The notes: a model not told the origin generated them from the letters alone. Positions 1 to 8,994 are shown, counted from the stretch's first letter. The stretch is 64,000 nt of DNA from Endozoicomonas sp. SCSIO W0465 (GCF_023716865.1 NZ_CP092417.1:1032001-1096000), one strand, 5' to 3'. A program made the numbers and translations.

Positions 1-199
1 GGTCCAGGTGCGCATGGGTGTGGATAAGGGCGACAACCTGTAAATCCAGCTCCCTAAGCTTTGCCATAATAATGTCAGGATCACCACCGGGATCCACGAC
101 AAATGCCTTACGGGTTACCGGATCACCAATAATTGTACAGTTGCATTGCAGTGGCCCGACGGGGAAAGTCTGCCGAATAAAGGCTGTTTGGTTTGTCAT
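1..199 (-). CDS. MBL-fold metallo-hydrolase, N-terminal part (runs off window)
   Basis: The reverse strand reads open from an ATG at 199 to the left edge, giving about 66 residues that begin MTNQTAFIRQTFPVGPLQCN. The fragment has the N-terminal strand pattern of the glyoxalase II-like (YcbL-type) metallo-beta-lactamase family: a QCNCTIIGD strand, VVDPGGD, and the start of the zinc motif, HTHAHLD. In this family HxHxDH binds the catalytic metal, usually for hydrolysis of glutathione thioesters. The substrate cannot be told from this fragment. Only the first third is present, so length and C-terminal motifs are unknown. Confidence 0.8.
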   Translation of the reverse strand, partial: MTNQTAFIRQTFPVGPLQCNCTIIGDPVTRKAFVVDPGGDPDIIMAKLRELDLQVVALIHTHAHLD

Positions 200-243
200 T
201 TGACCTTCACAGTAGTTTTCTATATTCGGCCGAGATTCTAATC

Positions 244-585
244 TTATTTTTGTATCGGGTCTTTCCTTTTGCTGGCGGTTTTGTGCAGAAAAACCATGGT
301 TAGATCTTGTCGACGATCACAGGGCGCTTTTCTGATGTAGCCGTTAGCGAACTTTTTCTGCATCAGAGGCTCAGTGGTGTTAACCGGACCCGCCGGATCC
401 ACCCGCAGAAATGCTTTCTGCCCGGGATATGGGAAGTGCCATTCATGAATGTACTCATCAGCATCATCGGTATCTTCTGTGGCAAAGTCCTCAATCAGGG
501 GCCACCGATGGCAGCGCCATTCTTTTTTTGTCGGCTTGGGCCCTGGTTCAGATAAAGATAGTGAAAAGCGGGTTCGTCTCAGCAC
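244..585 (-). CDS. Hypothetical protein, 113 aa
   Basis: This is an open frame of 113 codons beginning MLRRTRFSLSLSEPGPKPTK, rich in Trp, Pro and charged residues in its centre (EWRCHRW, EYIHEWHFPYPGQ). I do not recognise a family. Its composition looks more protein-like than the opposite-strand frames over the same bases. It lies upstream of and codirectional with the metallo-hydrolase. No signal peptide or membrane segment is visible. It could be a lineage-specific gene or a chance frame. Confidence 0.4.
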   Translation of the reverse strand: MLRRTRFSLSLSEPGPKPTKKEWRCHRWPLIEDFATEDTDDADEYIHEWHFPYPGQKAFLRVDPAGPVNTTEPLMQKKFANGYIRKAPCDRRQDLTMVFLHKTASKRKDPIQK

Positions 586-750
586 TTTACTACTCCTCGT
601 ACTCCTCAGTCATTCAGCAGTCATCACTTTATAGAGTTATTAGCTCGCAGCTGCACAGGCCTTAGAGGATGATAGTGTAGTCAAAAAAAACTGGTCAAAC
701 AGCCAATTTAAATAAACCTAACAATGAACGATCTGATCAAGAATGAACCT

Positions 751-806
751 ATCTTTACCAATAGAGCCTAAGTAAATACCAAAACAAAATAATAACCGGT
801 AAAGAT
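751..806. promoter_or_regulatory. Inverted repeat upstream of the symporter gene
   Basis: ATCTTTACC at 751-759 is repeated in perfect inverted orientation as GGTAAAGAT at 798-806, separated by 38 AT-rich bases. The pair sits 46 bases upstream of the symporter start in an otherwise gene-free stretch (586-852). It could be a regulator half-site pair or a weak RNA hairpin in the leader. No factor can be assigned. Confidence 0.3.
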
Positions 807-852
807 CGTGTCTATGCTCACAATTTAATCCGGCAGACAGATTCCCGTAACT

Positions 853-2127
853 ATGCAATCAGGCAAAAAAAACAAGGAAAAACAATTTGTTTTAAACAGC
901 AGTATGATTCTTCTCATAGCCGGACTATACGGGGTTGTCACAGGATGGCTGGATCTCAGTGTGTTTAATCAGGCCAGTGAAGTGGTATCCGACCTGTTTA
1001 TACGAATGCTGAAGCTGATGAGCCTACCGATTATCTTTTTCGCCCTGGTTTCTACCCTTTCCGGAATGGTCGAAGCGTCAGAGGTAAAACGCCTTGGTGG
1101 CCAGGTTCTGAAATACACGGTGATCACTACTCTGATCGCAGCCACTGTTGCCCTGGCACTGTACCTGTTGATTGCTCCGGCGGGCAATCTTAACCCATTG
1201 GCGGCAACGGTTGAGCCTGCAGGCCCTGCAGGAAGTTACTGGTCCTATCTGATTGGGGTGATTCCTGCCAGCTTTGTTGAACCTTTTTATACCCATAATG
1301 TGATGGGTGTTTTATTTTTAGCCCTCCTTCTTAGCGCCGCCATCATGACTTTGGAACGTAGCCAGAAAGAAATTCTGCACTCGTTTTTTGACAGTATGTT
1401 TGCCGCCATTATGAAAATGACCGGACTGATCCTGCAACTGATGCCTCTGGCTGTCTGGGCTTTCGTTAACCAGTTTATTCATGATCTGCAGAGTCAGAAA
1501 ATTCTCCAGGACCTCGCCCTCTATCTGCTGTGCGTTCTGCTGGCCAATATCGTGCAGGCTGGCTTGATATTGCCAATATTGCTGAAGTTCAAAGGTATTT
1601 CACCCTGGCAAACCATAAAAGCCATGTGGCCAGCCCTGACTGTCGCTTTTTTCGCTAAATCATCAGCAGCTGCACTGCCCTATGCCGTCGAGTGCGCAGA
1701 AAAAGACATGAATATTCAAGGCAAAGTGGCTCGTTTCAGTCTCCCCTTGTGCATTACCGTCAATATGAACGCTTGTGCTGCTTTCATACTGATAACGGTT
1801 CTGTTTGTTTCACAAAGCAACGGCATCATGTTCTCACCCTTGGAGTTGCTCTCCTGGATAGCCATTGCCAGTATTGCCGCCATCGGTAATGCAGGTGTTC
1901 CCATGGGCTGTTATATGTTATCCAGCGCCTTTCTTTCGGCTATGGGAGTGCCACTTCAACTGCTGGTTATTATTCTGCCGTTTTATGCGTTGATCGATAT
2001 GTTCGAGAGTGCAATTAACGTGTGGTCAGACTCTTGTGTAACAGCCATGGTTAACGCAGATCTATTAACCGATAGGGATTTGGGCAAGGGGGAGAGTGAC
2101 GAAGCTACCCGGATGGATCACAATTGA
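853..2127 (+). CDS. Dicarboxylate/amino acid:cation symporter (SDF/DAACS family)
   Basis: This 424-residue multi-pass inner-membrane protein belongs to the sodium:dicarboxylate symporter family (GltP/DctA/GltPh fold), which imports acidic amino acids or C4-dicarboxylates with Na+ or H+. Visible family signatures are the serine-rich hairpin-1 motif SSAAALP (residues 270-276), the hairpin-2 motif GNAGVPMG (about 345-352), and the TM8 pattern DMFESAINVWSD with D382, N389 and D393. In glutamate and aspartate carriers a conserved Arg usually sits in TM8. Here that region reads FESAINV, so the substrate may differ. The gene has its own leader with an inverted repeat and is convergent with ribH. Family assignment is firm; substrate is not known. 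Confidence 0.9.
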   Translation: MQSGKKNKEKQFVLNSSMILLIAGLYGVVTGWLDLSVFNQASEVVSDLFIRMLKLMSLPIIFFALVSTLSGMVEASEVKRLGGQVLKYTVITTLIAATVALALYLLIAPAGNLNPLAATVEPAGPAGSYWSYLIGVIPASFVEPFYTHNVMGVLFLALLLSAAIMTLERSQKEILHSFFDSMFAAIMKMTGLILQLMPLAVWAFVNQFIHDLQSQKILQDLALYLLCVLLANIVQAGLILPILLKFKGISPWQTIKAMWPALTVAFFAKSSAAALPYAVECAEKDMNIQGKVARFSLPLCITVNMNACAAFILITVLFVSQSNGIMFSPLELLSWIAIASIAAIGNAGVPMGCYMLSSAFLSAMGVPLQLLVIILPFYALIDMFESAINVWSDSCVTAMVNADLLTDRDLGKGESDEATRMDHN

Positions 2128-2154
2128 CGTGATCCAGTTCGGGGCTAATAAGTT

Positions 2155-2640
2155 TTATCCTTTAACCTGCTGTACCCAGTGCAACAGCTCAGAGATAGCG
2201 TACACCGCTTCAACGCCTTTATTCATGTGATCGTCACCGGATCTTCTTTTCGCGTCTTCAACGCTGTCCACCCCGATTACTTCATTAATCACAGGCTTTC
2301 CGAAACGCTCTGTTACCTGCATAAAACCTTCAAAGACGCCATGAAGTACCATCTCATCATGACTGGTGATCCCTTTCAGAACCACCCCGAACGCCAGGAT
2401 GGCGTCCAGGTCAGGGTCTTTTTCAAACAGAATTCGTGCAGCAAGTGGCAGTTCCAGTGAGCCCGGGACTTTGTGAATAGAGATATTCTCCGGCTTGACA
2501 TCCAGTGCCAGAAGCTCTTGTTGAGCCCGGTTAATCATGGCATCGACACAGTCACTGTGCCAGCTACTGCCGATAATCGCCAACCGGGCATGGGGAATTT
2601 TATGGAACTGCTCCGGGGTTTTGGGAAGGCCTGCGCCCAT
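2155..2640 (-). CDS. ribH: 6,7-dimethyl-8-ribityllumazine synthase
   Basis: Lumazine synthase condenses 5-amino-6-ribitylaminouracil with 3,4-dihydroxy-2-butanone 4-phosphate, the penultimate step of riboflavin synthesis. The 161-residue product shows the family landmarks in order: the N-terminal strand IIGSSWHSD, VPGSLELP (phosphate/substrate loop), AFGVVLKGITSHDEMV, PVINEVIGVDSVEDAKRRSG, and NKGVEAVYAISEL near the C-terminus. The GITSHDE segment and the NEVIGVDSVEDA stretch differ from the commonest type I sequence (RGDTPHFD, GVLTT), which hints at a type II (RibH2-like) enzyme, so another copy may lie elsewhere. It lies between the symporter (convergent) and bioA (codirectional, about 80 bases upstream). 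Confidence 0.88.
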   Translation of the reverse strand: MGAGLPKTPEQFHKIPHARLAIIGSSWHSDCVDAMINRAQQELLALDVKPENISIHKVPGSLELPLAARILFEKDPDLDAILAFGVVLKGITSHDEMVLHGVFEGFMQVTERFGKPVINEVIGVDSVEDAKRRSGDDHMNKGVEAVYAISELLHWVQQVKG

Positions 2641-2721
2641 CAGTAATACTCCTTGAAAGAAACGATTAAAAATAGTTTGAAGGTGAAAGTTAGCTGGCTA
2701 CCGGTCGTCCGGCAAACCGGT

Positions 2722-4030
2722 TCAGCGGCCAATCTGATGAAGCACCCGACAAATGCTGCTGCAAAGTGCTTTCAGCTCGTCGCTGGAAATCACATAGGGA
2801 GGCATCACATAAACCAGCCTGCCAAAGGGCCGGACCCAAACTCCTTCTGCAACAAACAGCGGTTGAATTTCAGACATCACGACCGGCTCTTTGAGCTCCA
2901 CGACACCAACACCACCCAACACCCTGACATCAGCAACCGCTGGCATTTCACAACAGGGCATCAGGCCTTCCCTGAGTGTCTTTTCAATCGCCGATAACTG
3001 ACCCTGCCATTCGCCTCTGGATAAAATCTCCAGACTGGCATTACCGGCAGCACAGGCCAATGGGTTGGCCATAAAGGTAGGGCCGTGCATAAAAGGGCCG
3101 TGTTCGGAAATGGTGTGGCTGACCTGTTCAGAACAAAGGGTTGCCGCCATCGTCATATACCCGCCGGTCAGGGCCTTGCCGACGCACATGATATCCGGAA
3201 CCACACCCGCATGCTCGCAGGCAAAAAGCTTCCCGGTACGACCAAACCCCCGTAGCAATTTCATCATGAACCAGCAGCACCTCATAGTCGTCACACAGCT
3301 GGCGCAGACGAACCAGATAGTCCGGAGAATAAAAATACATACCGCCACCCTGAACGATCGGTTCAAGAATCACACCGGCCAACTGGTTTCCCAGTCGATC
3401 CAGCATCTGCCGCAATGCCTCAATATGACTTTCTGCAAAGGCTTCACCAAAACGGCACTCAGGGCGGGGAACAAAATAATGCTGAGGCAGAATACCGGTA
3501 AACCAGTGGTGCATGCCGCCATCGGGATCACAAATAGACATTCCCCCCGTGGTATCGCCGTAATACCCGCCCCTGACGGTCAGCATCTTGTTTTTTTCCG
3601 GTCGCTCCCGGGCTATCCAGTATTGCATGGCCATTTTGATCGCGACTTCAACGGCCACCGATCCGGAGTCAGCAAAAAACACCGTTTGCATCGGTTCGGG
3701 TGTCATGGCCACTAGTTTTTTAGCCAGGTCAATCGCCGGTTTATGGGTCAGGCCGCCGAACATGACATGAGAGAAATCATCAATCTGATGCTTCAGTGCC
3801 GCATTCATTTCAGGATGGTTATAGCCATGCACCATGCACCACCAGGACGACATGCCATCTATGATCCGGCGGCCATCATTCAGGTACAAATAGACACCCT
3901 CAGCCCCAATCACCGGGAACATATCCGCCCGATTAATGGTCGTACTGTAGGGATGCCAGATATGTTCGGCATCAAATACCAGCTCTTCCGGGGTTATAAC
4001 AAGGCTCAAGCCTGACTCCTTTTGATACAT
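2722..4030 (-). pseudogene. bioA: bioA, adenosylmethionine-8-amino-7-oxononanoate aminotransferase, broken by a +1 frameshift
   Basis: BioA uses S-adenosylmethionine as amino donor to make 7,8-diaminopelargonate in biotin synthesis. The gene is read in two frames: 4030 to about 3250 gives the N-terminal 260 residues (HIWHPYSTT, SSWWCMVHGYNHPE, FADSGSVAVEVAIKMA, YYGDT, ending LLVHDEIATG), and 3250 to 2722 gives the rest (FGRTGKLFACEHAG, GKALTGGYMTMAAT with the PLP lysine, HGPTFMANPLACAA). The two join perfectly if one C is removed from the CCCCC run at 3247-3251, restoring HDEIATGFGRTG and a 435-residue protein of normal length. As written, the first frame runs out of family sequence after HDEIATG. 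An AAGG ribosome site precedes the ATG at 4030. This could be a recent inactivation or a homopolymer sequencing error. No other bio gene is nearby. Confidence 0.9.
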
Positions 4031-4180
4031 ATTGGCCTTTTTGGTAGGAGAAGATAATCGCGGCGCTATTTGGTAGCAAGTGTAACCAGTACTTTATACC
4101 CCTCAAATTCACGGCAGGTGTTCACTACGGCCAATGGCTGTTTTCGGGTTTCTGGCCTACTCTGCCCCTGTAGCTCTTGT

Positions 4181-4245
4181 AGATGTAAATAGCAGATGTA
4201 AATTGCAGATGTAAATTGTGGATGTAAATTGTGGATGTAAATTGC
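4181..4245. repeat. Five 13-bp tandem repeats upstream of the QueD-like gene
   Basis: Five back-to-back 13-base units of the form RGATGTAAATTGY run from 4181 to 4245. They lie in the divergent space between bioA and the QueD-like gene and end directly before the GGGAG ribosome-binding site. Each unit contains ATG followed at once by TAA, so the array offers several start-stop minimal frames just ahead of the gene. The copy number could vary between strains. Confidence 0.85.
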
Positions 4246-5133
4246 GGGAGTAATATACAGGTTCTGTTCGTAAACCAGCTGACTACCCTGGATTTCAGTT
4301 ACCTCTGTCCAAAACGTGGGTTGGTGGGTGAAACCTGGCTTGTGGATGTCATGCTGGGGGGGGAGCTTGATGAACAGGGCATGGTGTTTGATTTTGGCCA
4401 TGTAAAGAAACAGGTTAAAGCATCGCTCGACAATCTGTCTGATCACCGCCTTCTGGTTCCCCTGAATACAGCAGAGGCTTCCGTTACCCATAACATTATC
4501 CATAACAAAGAGCAGTTGGTTGTCAGCTTTACCACCCTTCATGGGATGATTACCTGTTCCGCACCGGCACAGGCTGTGCTGCTGGTGGATGCAGAGGCTA
4601 TAACGCCGGAATTACTCACCCCCTTCCTGGAGAAGGCCATACAACAGGTTCTGCCAGACAATGTTACAACCGTTGAGTTCAGGTTATACCCTGAAGAGAT
4701 TGGCGGGGCTTACTATCACTACAGCCATGGGTTGAAGAAACACGATGGGGATTGCCAGCGGATTGCTCATGGTCATCGCTCACAGATTCGGGTTTTTGTT
4801 GATGAACTCCGGGATCAGGCGCTGGAAGCCAGGTGGGCATCACAATGGCGTGATATTTATATCGCTACAAAAGAGGATCTACTGGGCTCCTACACCAGGG
4901 ATAACGTTGAGTATTATCGATTCGGCTACACAGCCAACCAGGGATATTTTGAAATCAGCCTGCCCAGCACTGACTGCTACTTGATTGACACTGACACCAC
5001 TGTTGAACTGCTGGCCAGACATATTGCGCTCTGTTTGTCTGAGCAAAATCCCGGCAAAACCATTCGGGTCGTTGCTTTTGAGGGCCTCAATAAAGGAGCC
5101 ATTGCTATGCACTCAGAGCCTTCAGCGGGTTGA
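4231..5133 (+). CDS. 6-pyruvoyl-tetrahydropterin synthase/QueD-family protein, tandem-domain form
   Basis: The product (300 residues from GTG 4231) resembles the 6-carboxytetrahydropterin synthase / PTPS family in duplicated form. The first half carries a DFSYLCPKRG strand, then GMVFDFGHVKK and SDHRLLVP, matching the GMVxDF and LDHxxL motifs. The second half has YYHYSHGLKKHDGDC and RIAHGHRS, which supply a His/Cys set like the zinc site. The family converts dihydroneopterin triphosphate to a tetrahydropterin, for queuosine or other pterins. The start is uncertain: GTG 4231 lies within the 13-bp repeats, whereas the good GGGAG site (4246-4250) is spaced for codon ATA at 4255, which would give I/M-QVLFVNQLTTLDFSY. 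An ATG-to-ATA change there is possible. The 3' end overlaps the convergent DUF2061 gene. Confidence 0.75.
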   Translation: MDVNCGSNIQVLFVNQLTTLDFSYLCPKRGLVGETWLVDVMLGGELDEQGMVFDFGHVKKQVKASLDNLSDHRLLVPLNTAEASVTHNIIHNKEQLVVSFTTLHGMITCSAPAQAVLLVDAEAITPELLTPFLEKAIQQVLPDNVTTVEFRLYPEEIGGAYYHYSHGLKKHDGDCQRIAHGHRSQIRVFVDELRDQALEARWASQWRDIYIATKEDLLGSYTRDNVEYYRFGYTANQGYFEISLPSTDCYLIDTDTTVELLARHIALCLSEQNPGKTIRVVAFEGLNKGAIAMHSEPSAG

Positions 5134-5386
5134 GAGCCTTCAGCGGGTTGAGAGCCTTTAGCGGGTTGGGAGCCTTCCGTAGGTAAAGGGACGTGGTTGA
5201 ATGTTTTGCTTGAGCTGTTTTAAATCGAAACCAGATTTTTTCGTGGAAATAATAAGCTACTGTATTTACGGCAGGTTCAACCATCGCCAGCGCACCACCA
5301 ATCATGATATCACCGGTCATCAGGTACCCCACTGAAAACGCGACACAGAAGTGTACTGCTGCGAAGGAAACGGTTTTAGCCATCAT
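5105..5386 (-). CDS. DUF2061 family small membrane protein
   Basis: This 93-residue protein begins MMAKTVSFAAVHFCVAFSVG and contains the DUF2061 pattern: KT-SF--VHF-VAF--GYL-TGD--IGGALA-VEPAVNTVAYYFHEKIW. It has two hydrophobic segments (about residues 6-24 and 25-45) and a basic tail. The family has no known function and is thought to be a membrane protein. The C-terminus is unusual: NPLKAL is repeated three times by an 18-bp tandem repeat, and these codons overlap the 3' end of the convergent QueD-like gene. The tail was probably extended by repeat expansion past the usual family end. Confidence 0.75.
   Translation of the reverse strand: MMAKTVSFAAVHFCVAFSVGYLMTGDIMIGGALAMVEPAVNTVAYYFHEKIWFRFKTAQAKHSTTSLYLRKAPNPLKALNPLKALNPLKALSA
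5115..5168. repeat. Three 18-bp tandem repeats at a convergent gene overlap
   Basis: The unit agagccttcagcgggttg occurs three times in a row (the third with one change), followed by a partial fourth. Read leftward it encodes NPLKAL repeats of the DUF2061 protein. Read rightward the first unit encodes the last residues of the QueD-like protein and, with the first base of the second unit, its TGA stop. Since 18 is a multiple of 3, changes in copy number keep the leftward frame open. Confidence 0.85.
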
Positions 5387-5540
5387 ATGCTCCGATCTTG
5401 GTAATCATGTCATCGTTGTTGGTTTTATTATATGAGAATGATTATCAATTATATAAATAAAACAAACAACTTGACCGGATAGAAAAAAACTATCAGCAGT
5501 CAACTAATCTTTAGGTAATGGCCAAAAAGGAGAATGTGCT

Positions 5541-6215
5541 ATGTCGTCTTCACTGACGGATCAGATTAATAACCGACCAGTCCAGCCCGACCCTGTTAAA
5601 GACCCGGAGATCGGGACATCAGTTCAGGCAGCTGCTGAGGAGAAAGTTGAATCCAGCTATACCAATATGCTTGCTGAGCTGCCCAGGATGCTGGAGATGG
5701 ATTTCAACAAGGTAGAAAACCTTCTGGCCAATGTGGCCGCTACTAACCCATTTCGTCCGGATATGGCTTTGGGCAAGCAGCCAGAGGTAGCTGCCATTGA
5801 TGCCAGCAATAGTGCTCAATCAGCACCTGTCGCTCCGGTTGGCGCTATTGTGGATGCAAGCCACGTTAGCAAGCTGAGGCAAGTTAATGCGGCGTTGGCA
5901 GAATATGATGTACGACTTCAGCAGGTATTTGATGAAATGGCTCTTTCCCGTTCCGGCAGAAAACCAGAACTGCATAATTTGGGAATAGAGTATGAGCGCC
6001 TGATGACGTTTGTTCGTCAAACTGAATACCACTTAACTCAAGCGATTAAACTGATCCCGGAAACGCTTCCAGAGAATACAGGCCAGCCAATAGCTCAGTT
6101 AATGCCGGAATTTACCCAAAGCCTGTTTCGCTATGATAGCGAGTTCCAGCAGATCTTTGGTGTTATACAGCAAGAATTAAAGCAGGCAGAAATCGCCCGT
6201 AAGAGCGCTTACTGA
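5541..6215 (+). CDS. Hypothetical helical protein, 224 aa
   Basis: The gene starts at ATG 5541 behind a strong AAAGGAG site. The product begins MSSSLTDQINNRPVQPDPVK. It has a low-complexity, Ser/Pro/Gln-rich N-terminal 100 residues, an Ala/Val/Pro linker (APVAPVGAIVDA), and a helical C-terminal half (residues 115-220) rich in Gln, Glu and Leu. It has no signal peptide or membrane segment. I recognise no family. The soluble helical build with a disordered N-terminus is typical of secreted effectors or their chaperones, but nothing here proves that. An inverted repeat follows the stop. Confidence 0.7.
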   Translation: MSSSLTDQINNRPVQPDPVKDPEIGTSVQAAAEEKVESSYTNMLAELPRMLEMDFNKVENLLANVAATNPFRPDMALGKQPEVAAIDASNSAQSAPVAPVGAIVDASHVSKLRQVNAALAEYDVRLQQVFDEMALSRSGRKPELHNLGIEYERLMTFVRQTEYHLTQAIKLIPETLPENTGQPIAQLMPEFTQSLFRYDSEFQQIFGVIQQELKQAEIARKSAY

Positions 6216-6223
6216 GCCCTGAC

Positions 6224-6247
6224 AACCACTCTCCACAGAGAGTGGTT
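6224..6247 (+). terminator. Hairpin after the 224-aa gene
   Basis: AACCACTCTC and GAGAGTGGTT form a perfect 10-bp stem with a 4-base loop starting 9 bases after the stop codon. No clear T-run follows, so intrinsic termination would be weak. It may instead protect the 3' end of the mRNA. From here to 6480 I see no gene. Confidence 0.5.
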
Positions 6248-7386
6248 CCAATTCCCTATTGCAACGCCTTTGTTTTTTAATGCTCCATTAAGAAATATAT
6301 GCCTTCGTGAACAAGCTTCTTCAATGAAAAACGGCCAAGCCTTTTAATTGAGTCTGTGGAGGTCGGCCATTACAGGTGTCCATTTTTACTTGACCACTAC
6401 AGAATGGGTATTAGCGCTTGGCTATACCGGTTCCACACTGCTGGCTTTGGTCGTTTTATTATCGGATGAGAAAAATACAGCTCGACTTTAGAGTTTTAAG
6501 AGCACAATAGTTCCGGCGCATAATCTGCTAAAAGCAACCATCCCCAATGACGAAATTCGAGATGGTTGCCATGCTCACTTCAGATCATCAAGTAATCCTC
6601 AGGGAGCTCGCTTCATATACAACCTTTCTTGCTGGAGCGCTATCATCAACTGCAGTACCAACGTTCTGCGAACTGCTGTTCGGTTGCATGCTTTCAGCCG
6701 ACGGCTTTGTTACACAGGCGTTGTTAACAATTGATTTTCATTGTGTGTGGAGCAGCTACCACCACTGGCTATCTCAGGGCAAGTGGCAATGGAAGAACTT
6801 GGCACGCCACTTGATCCGTCTGGTCTGCTCCAAAGCTCCTGAGAATCAACCTGTGGTCCTGGGGCTTGATGACTGGGTAATCGAACGGTTTTCCGACAAA
6901 GCCCCTGCTTGTCGTACACATCATCAACACAGCAAGAAACGCAATCGGCCGACGTACATCTGGGGGCAGTGTTGGGTTTCCCTGGCCATCATATTTGAGC
7001 GGGCTGCAGATGAAGTATTTACCGCCATACCGGTGATCTCATTTCCGACACCAGCTTCAGGTAACACCAGCAAACTGAAAATTGCCGTGGCCATGCTCAG
7101 GGTGGTACGCAATGAAGTGAAGGATCGAGTGCTACGCCTGCTAACCGATTGCTGGTATATGAACTGGACACTGATAAAGCCAGCTCTGGAAATGAACATA
7201 GAAGTTGTTGGTCAGATACCTTCAAATCGGGCCCTCTATGCTTTGCCGCCAGCACCCACCGTAAAGAAGCGAGGGCGCCCAAAAAAGTACGGCATCAAGA
7301 TGACGACAGAACAGGTTAAGAAACTGCCGGAAGAAAAAGCAACAGTATGGATGTACGGCAAATTTCGCAAAATACGTTATCGTACC

Positions 7387-8994
7387 GTAACTGTTCAGCA
7401 CCCCCACATAAATCTGGAATTTTCTGATTTTTATACCATCCTCTTAAGCACCATTTTTCCACAATATTCGCCAGCATGATTCCAGAACTACCCGCAACTA
7501 TGTCGGCTGAGATTCTCTTGAAAGAGAATGCAGAGCTGCGGATGAGAGTTGCCTGTCTGGAAGAGCGATGTCGAGAATTGGAAGAAAAGGTTGGCAAGAA
7601 CAGTCAAAACAGCAGCAAGCCGCCATCGTCTGATGGTTATCAAAAACCTTGTAAAAACAGTAATTCTCCAGATCATTCTGACGACCTTTCCGCAGATAAA
7701 GGTACCGATCCATCGGATGAAAAACCCAATCCTAAAAGTCTGAGACAGTCTTCTGGTAATAAAGCCGGTGGAAAGAAAGGGCATCAGGGCACTTGTCTTA
7801 AACAGGTCGATATCCCTGACTATATTGAGTACCTTCCGGTTAAAGAATGCAATAAATGTCAGGCGTCTCTTCTTGATAGTGAGCCGGTCAAATATATTGA
7901 ACGACAGGTGTTTGAACCAGGGAGACCGGGTGAATTTGAAGTAACGGCCCATAGAGCTGAAGTAAAAATCTGCACTTGTGGTTGTCGGAATCAGGCTGAA
8001 TTCCCGGAAGGTGTTACCGCTGCCGCACAATATGGCTCAGCCACACAGGCTATGGCCGTCTATCTTAACCAATACCATTTCCTGCCTTTTAAGCGCGTGT
8101 CAGAGTATTTTAATACTCTCTATAAAATGAGTGTAAGTGCAGGCACTGTCGCCAATTTTGTGGCCAGAACCTATGAAAATCTGGCTTCTACTGAAGAGGT
8201 TATTCGTGACGCCTTGCGGGAATCGTCTGTTGCCGGAGCCGATGAAACGGGTATGCGGGCCGAGGGCTCTTTGCACTGGCTACACGTTATGCGGGATGAA
8301 CAATGGACGCTCTACTACTTGTCTGAAAAGCGAGGTCGTGAGGCCATGGACACGATGGGCATACTGCTAACATTTGCAGGCGTTCTGGTTCATGATCATT
8401 GGAAATCCTATTTTGCATATGCGGCAACTCACGTACTTTGCAATGCCCATCACCTGAGGGAGCTTTTGGGTGTTGTTGATAGGGACAGCAATCAACTGGC
8501 GTTGCGATTGATGAAGCTACTGAGGCTTTCCTGGCATTACTGCAAGGGCTTTAAGACCATAGGTATGCTACAGATGCCAAGTGTTGTCTGTGAACGAATC
8601 GAGAAGATTTATGACCGGTTGCTTCAGCGGGCTCTAATGAAAGAAGTCGTCTATATGGAGAAGCAACGAGAGGAGCTTAAGCGCAAGAAAGTCAAGAATA
8701 CTAAAGCTTACAATCTCTTCAAACGACTCACTGAGTTCAAGGCTGAGACACTGCGCTTCATGTCAGATTTTACCATTCCCTTCGATAACAATGGCAGTGA
8801 GCGGGATGTTCGAATGGCCAAGTTAAAGCAGAAAATCTCAGGCTGCTTCAGGAGTGCAGACGGTGGTTCTATGTTTGCACGGATTCGCAGCTATTTGTCG
8901 TCTGCCAGAAAACAGGGAATGGACATATATCAATCACTTCATAGAGCTGTTCGGAATTACTGTAATATGCCTTTGCTCAGTGCTGAATAGTTAC
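7387..8994 (+). mobile_element. IS66-family element, copy 1 (intact, single-gene type)
   Basis: The element is 1608 bp with ends GTAACTGTTCAGCA and TGCTGAATAGTTAC (inverted repeats with one mismatch). It is flanked by the 8-bp duplication ATCGTACC (7379-7386 and 8995-9002). The 8-bp duplication and GTAA end fit the IS66 family. There is only a tnpC-type gene and no tnpA or tnpB, as in the ISBst12 subgroup. A near-identical copy lies at 31024-32628. Confidence 0.93.
7476..8990 (+). CDS. IS66-family transposase (TnpC type), 504 aa
   Basis: This is a full-length 504-residue transposase. An N-terminal coiled coil (about residues 12-42, ELRMRVACLEERCRELEEKV) is followed by NSQNSSKPPSSDG, the standard IS66 motif. 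Next come a linker, KGHQGTC, a cysteine-rich zinc-finger-like zone (CNKCQASL, ICTCGC), and the DDE domain with GADETGMR, VLVHDHWKSYF and NNGSERDVRMAKLKQKISGCFRS. It ends within 4 bases of the IS end, so the right terminal repeat overlaps the 3' end of the gene. It catalyses transposition of its own element and probably of copy 2 in trans. Confidence 0.95.
   Translation: MIPELPATMSAEILLKENAELRMRVACLEERCRELEEKVGKNSQNSSKPPSSDGYQKPCKNSNSPDHSDDLSADKGTDPSDEKPNPKSLRQSSGNKAGGKKGHQGTCLKQVDIPDYIEYLPVKECNKCQASLLDSEPVKYIERQVFEPGRPGEFEVTAHRAEVKICTCGCRNQAEFPEGVTAAAQYGSATQAMAVYLNQYHFLPFKRVSEYFNTLYKMSVSAGTVANFVARTYENLASTEEVIRDALRESSVAGADETGMRAEGSLHWLHVMRDEQWTLYYLSEKRGREAMDTMGILLTFAGVLVHDHWKSYFAYAATHVLCNAHHLRELLGVVDRDSNQLALRLMKLLRLSWHYCKGFKTIGMLQMPSVVCERIEKIYDRLLQRALMKEVVYMEKQREELKRKKVKNTKAYNLFKRLTEFKAETLRFMSDFTIPFDNNGSERDVRMAKLKQKISGCFRSADGGSMFARIRSYLSSARKQGMDIYQSLHRAVRNYCNMPLLSAE

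Noticed and set aside
3065..4015. Plus-strand frames of 90-216 codons across bioA
   Set aside because: They are antisense to clear BioA motifs, with compositions unlike proteins.
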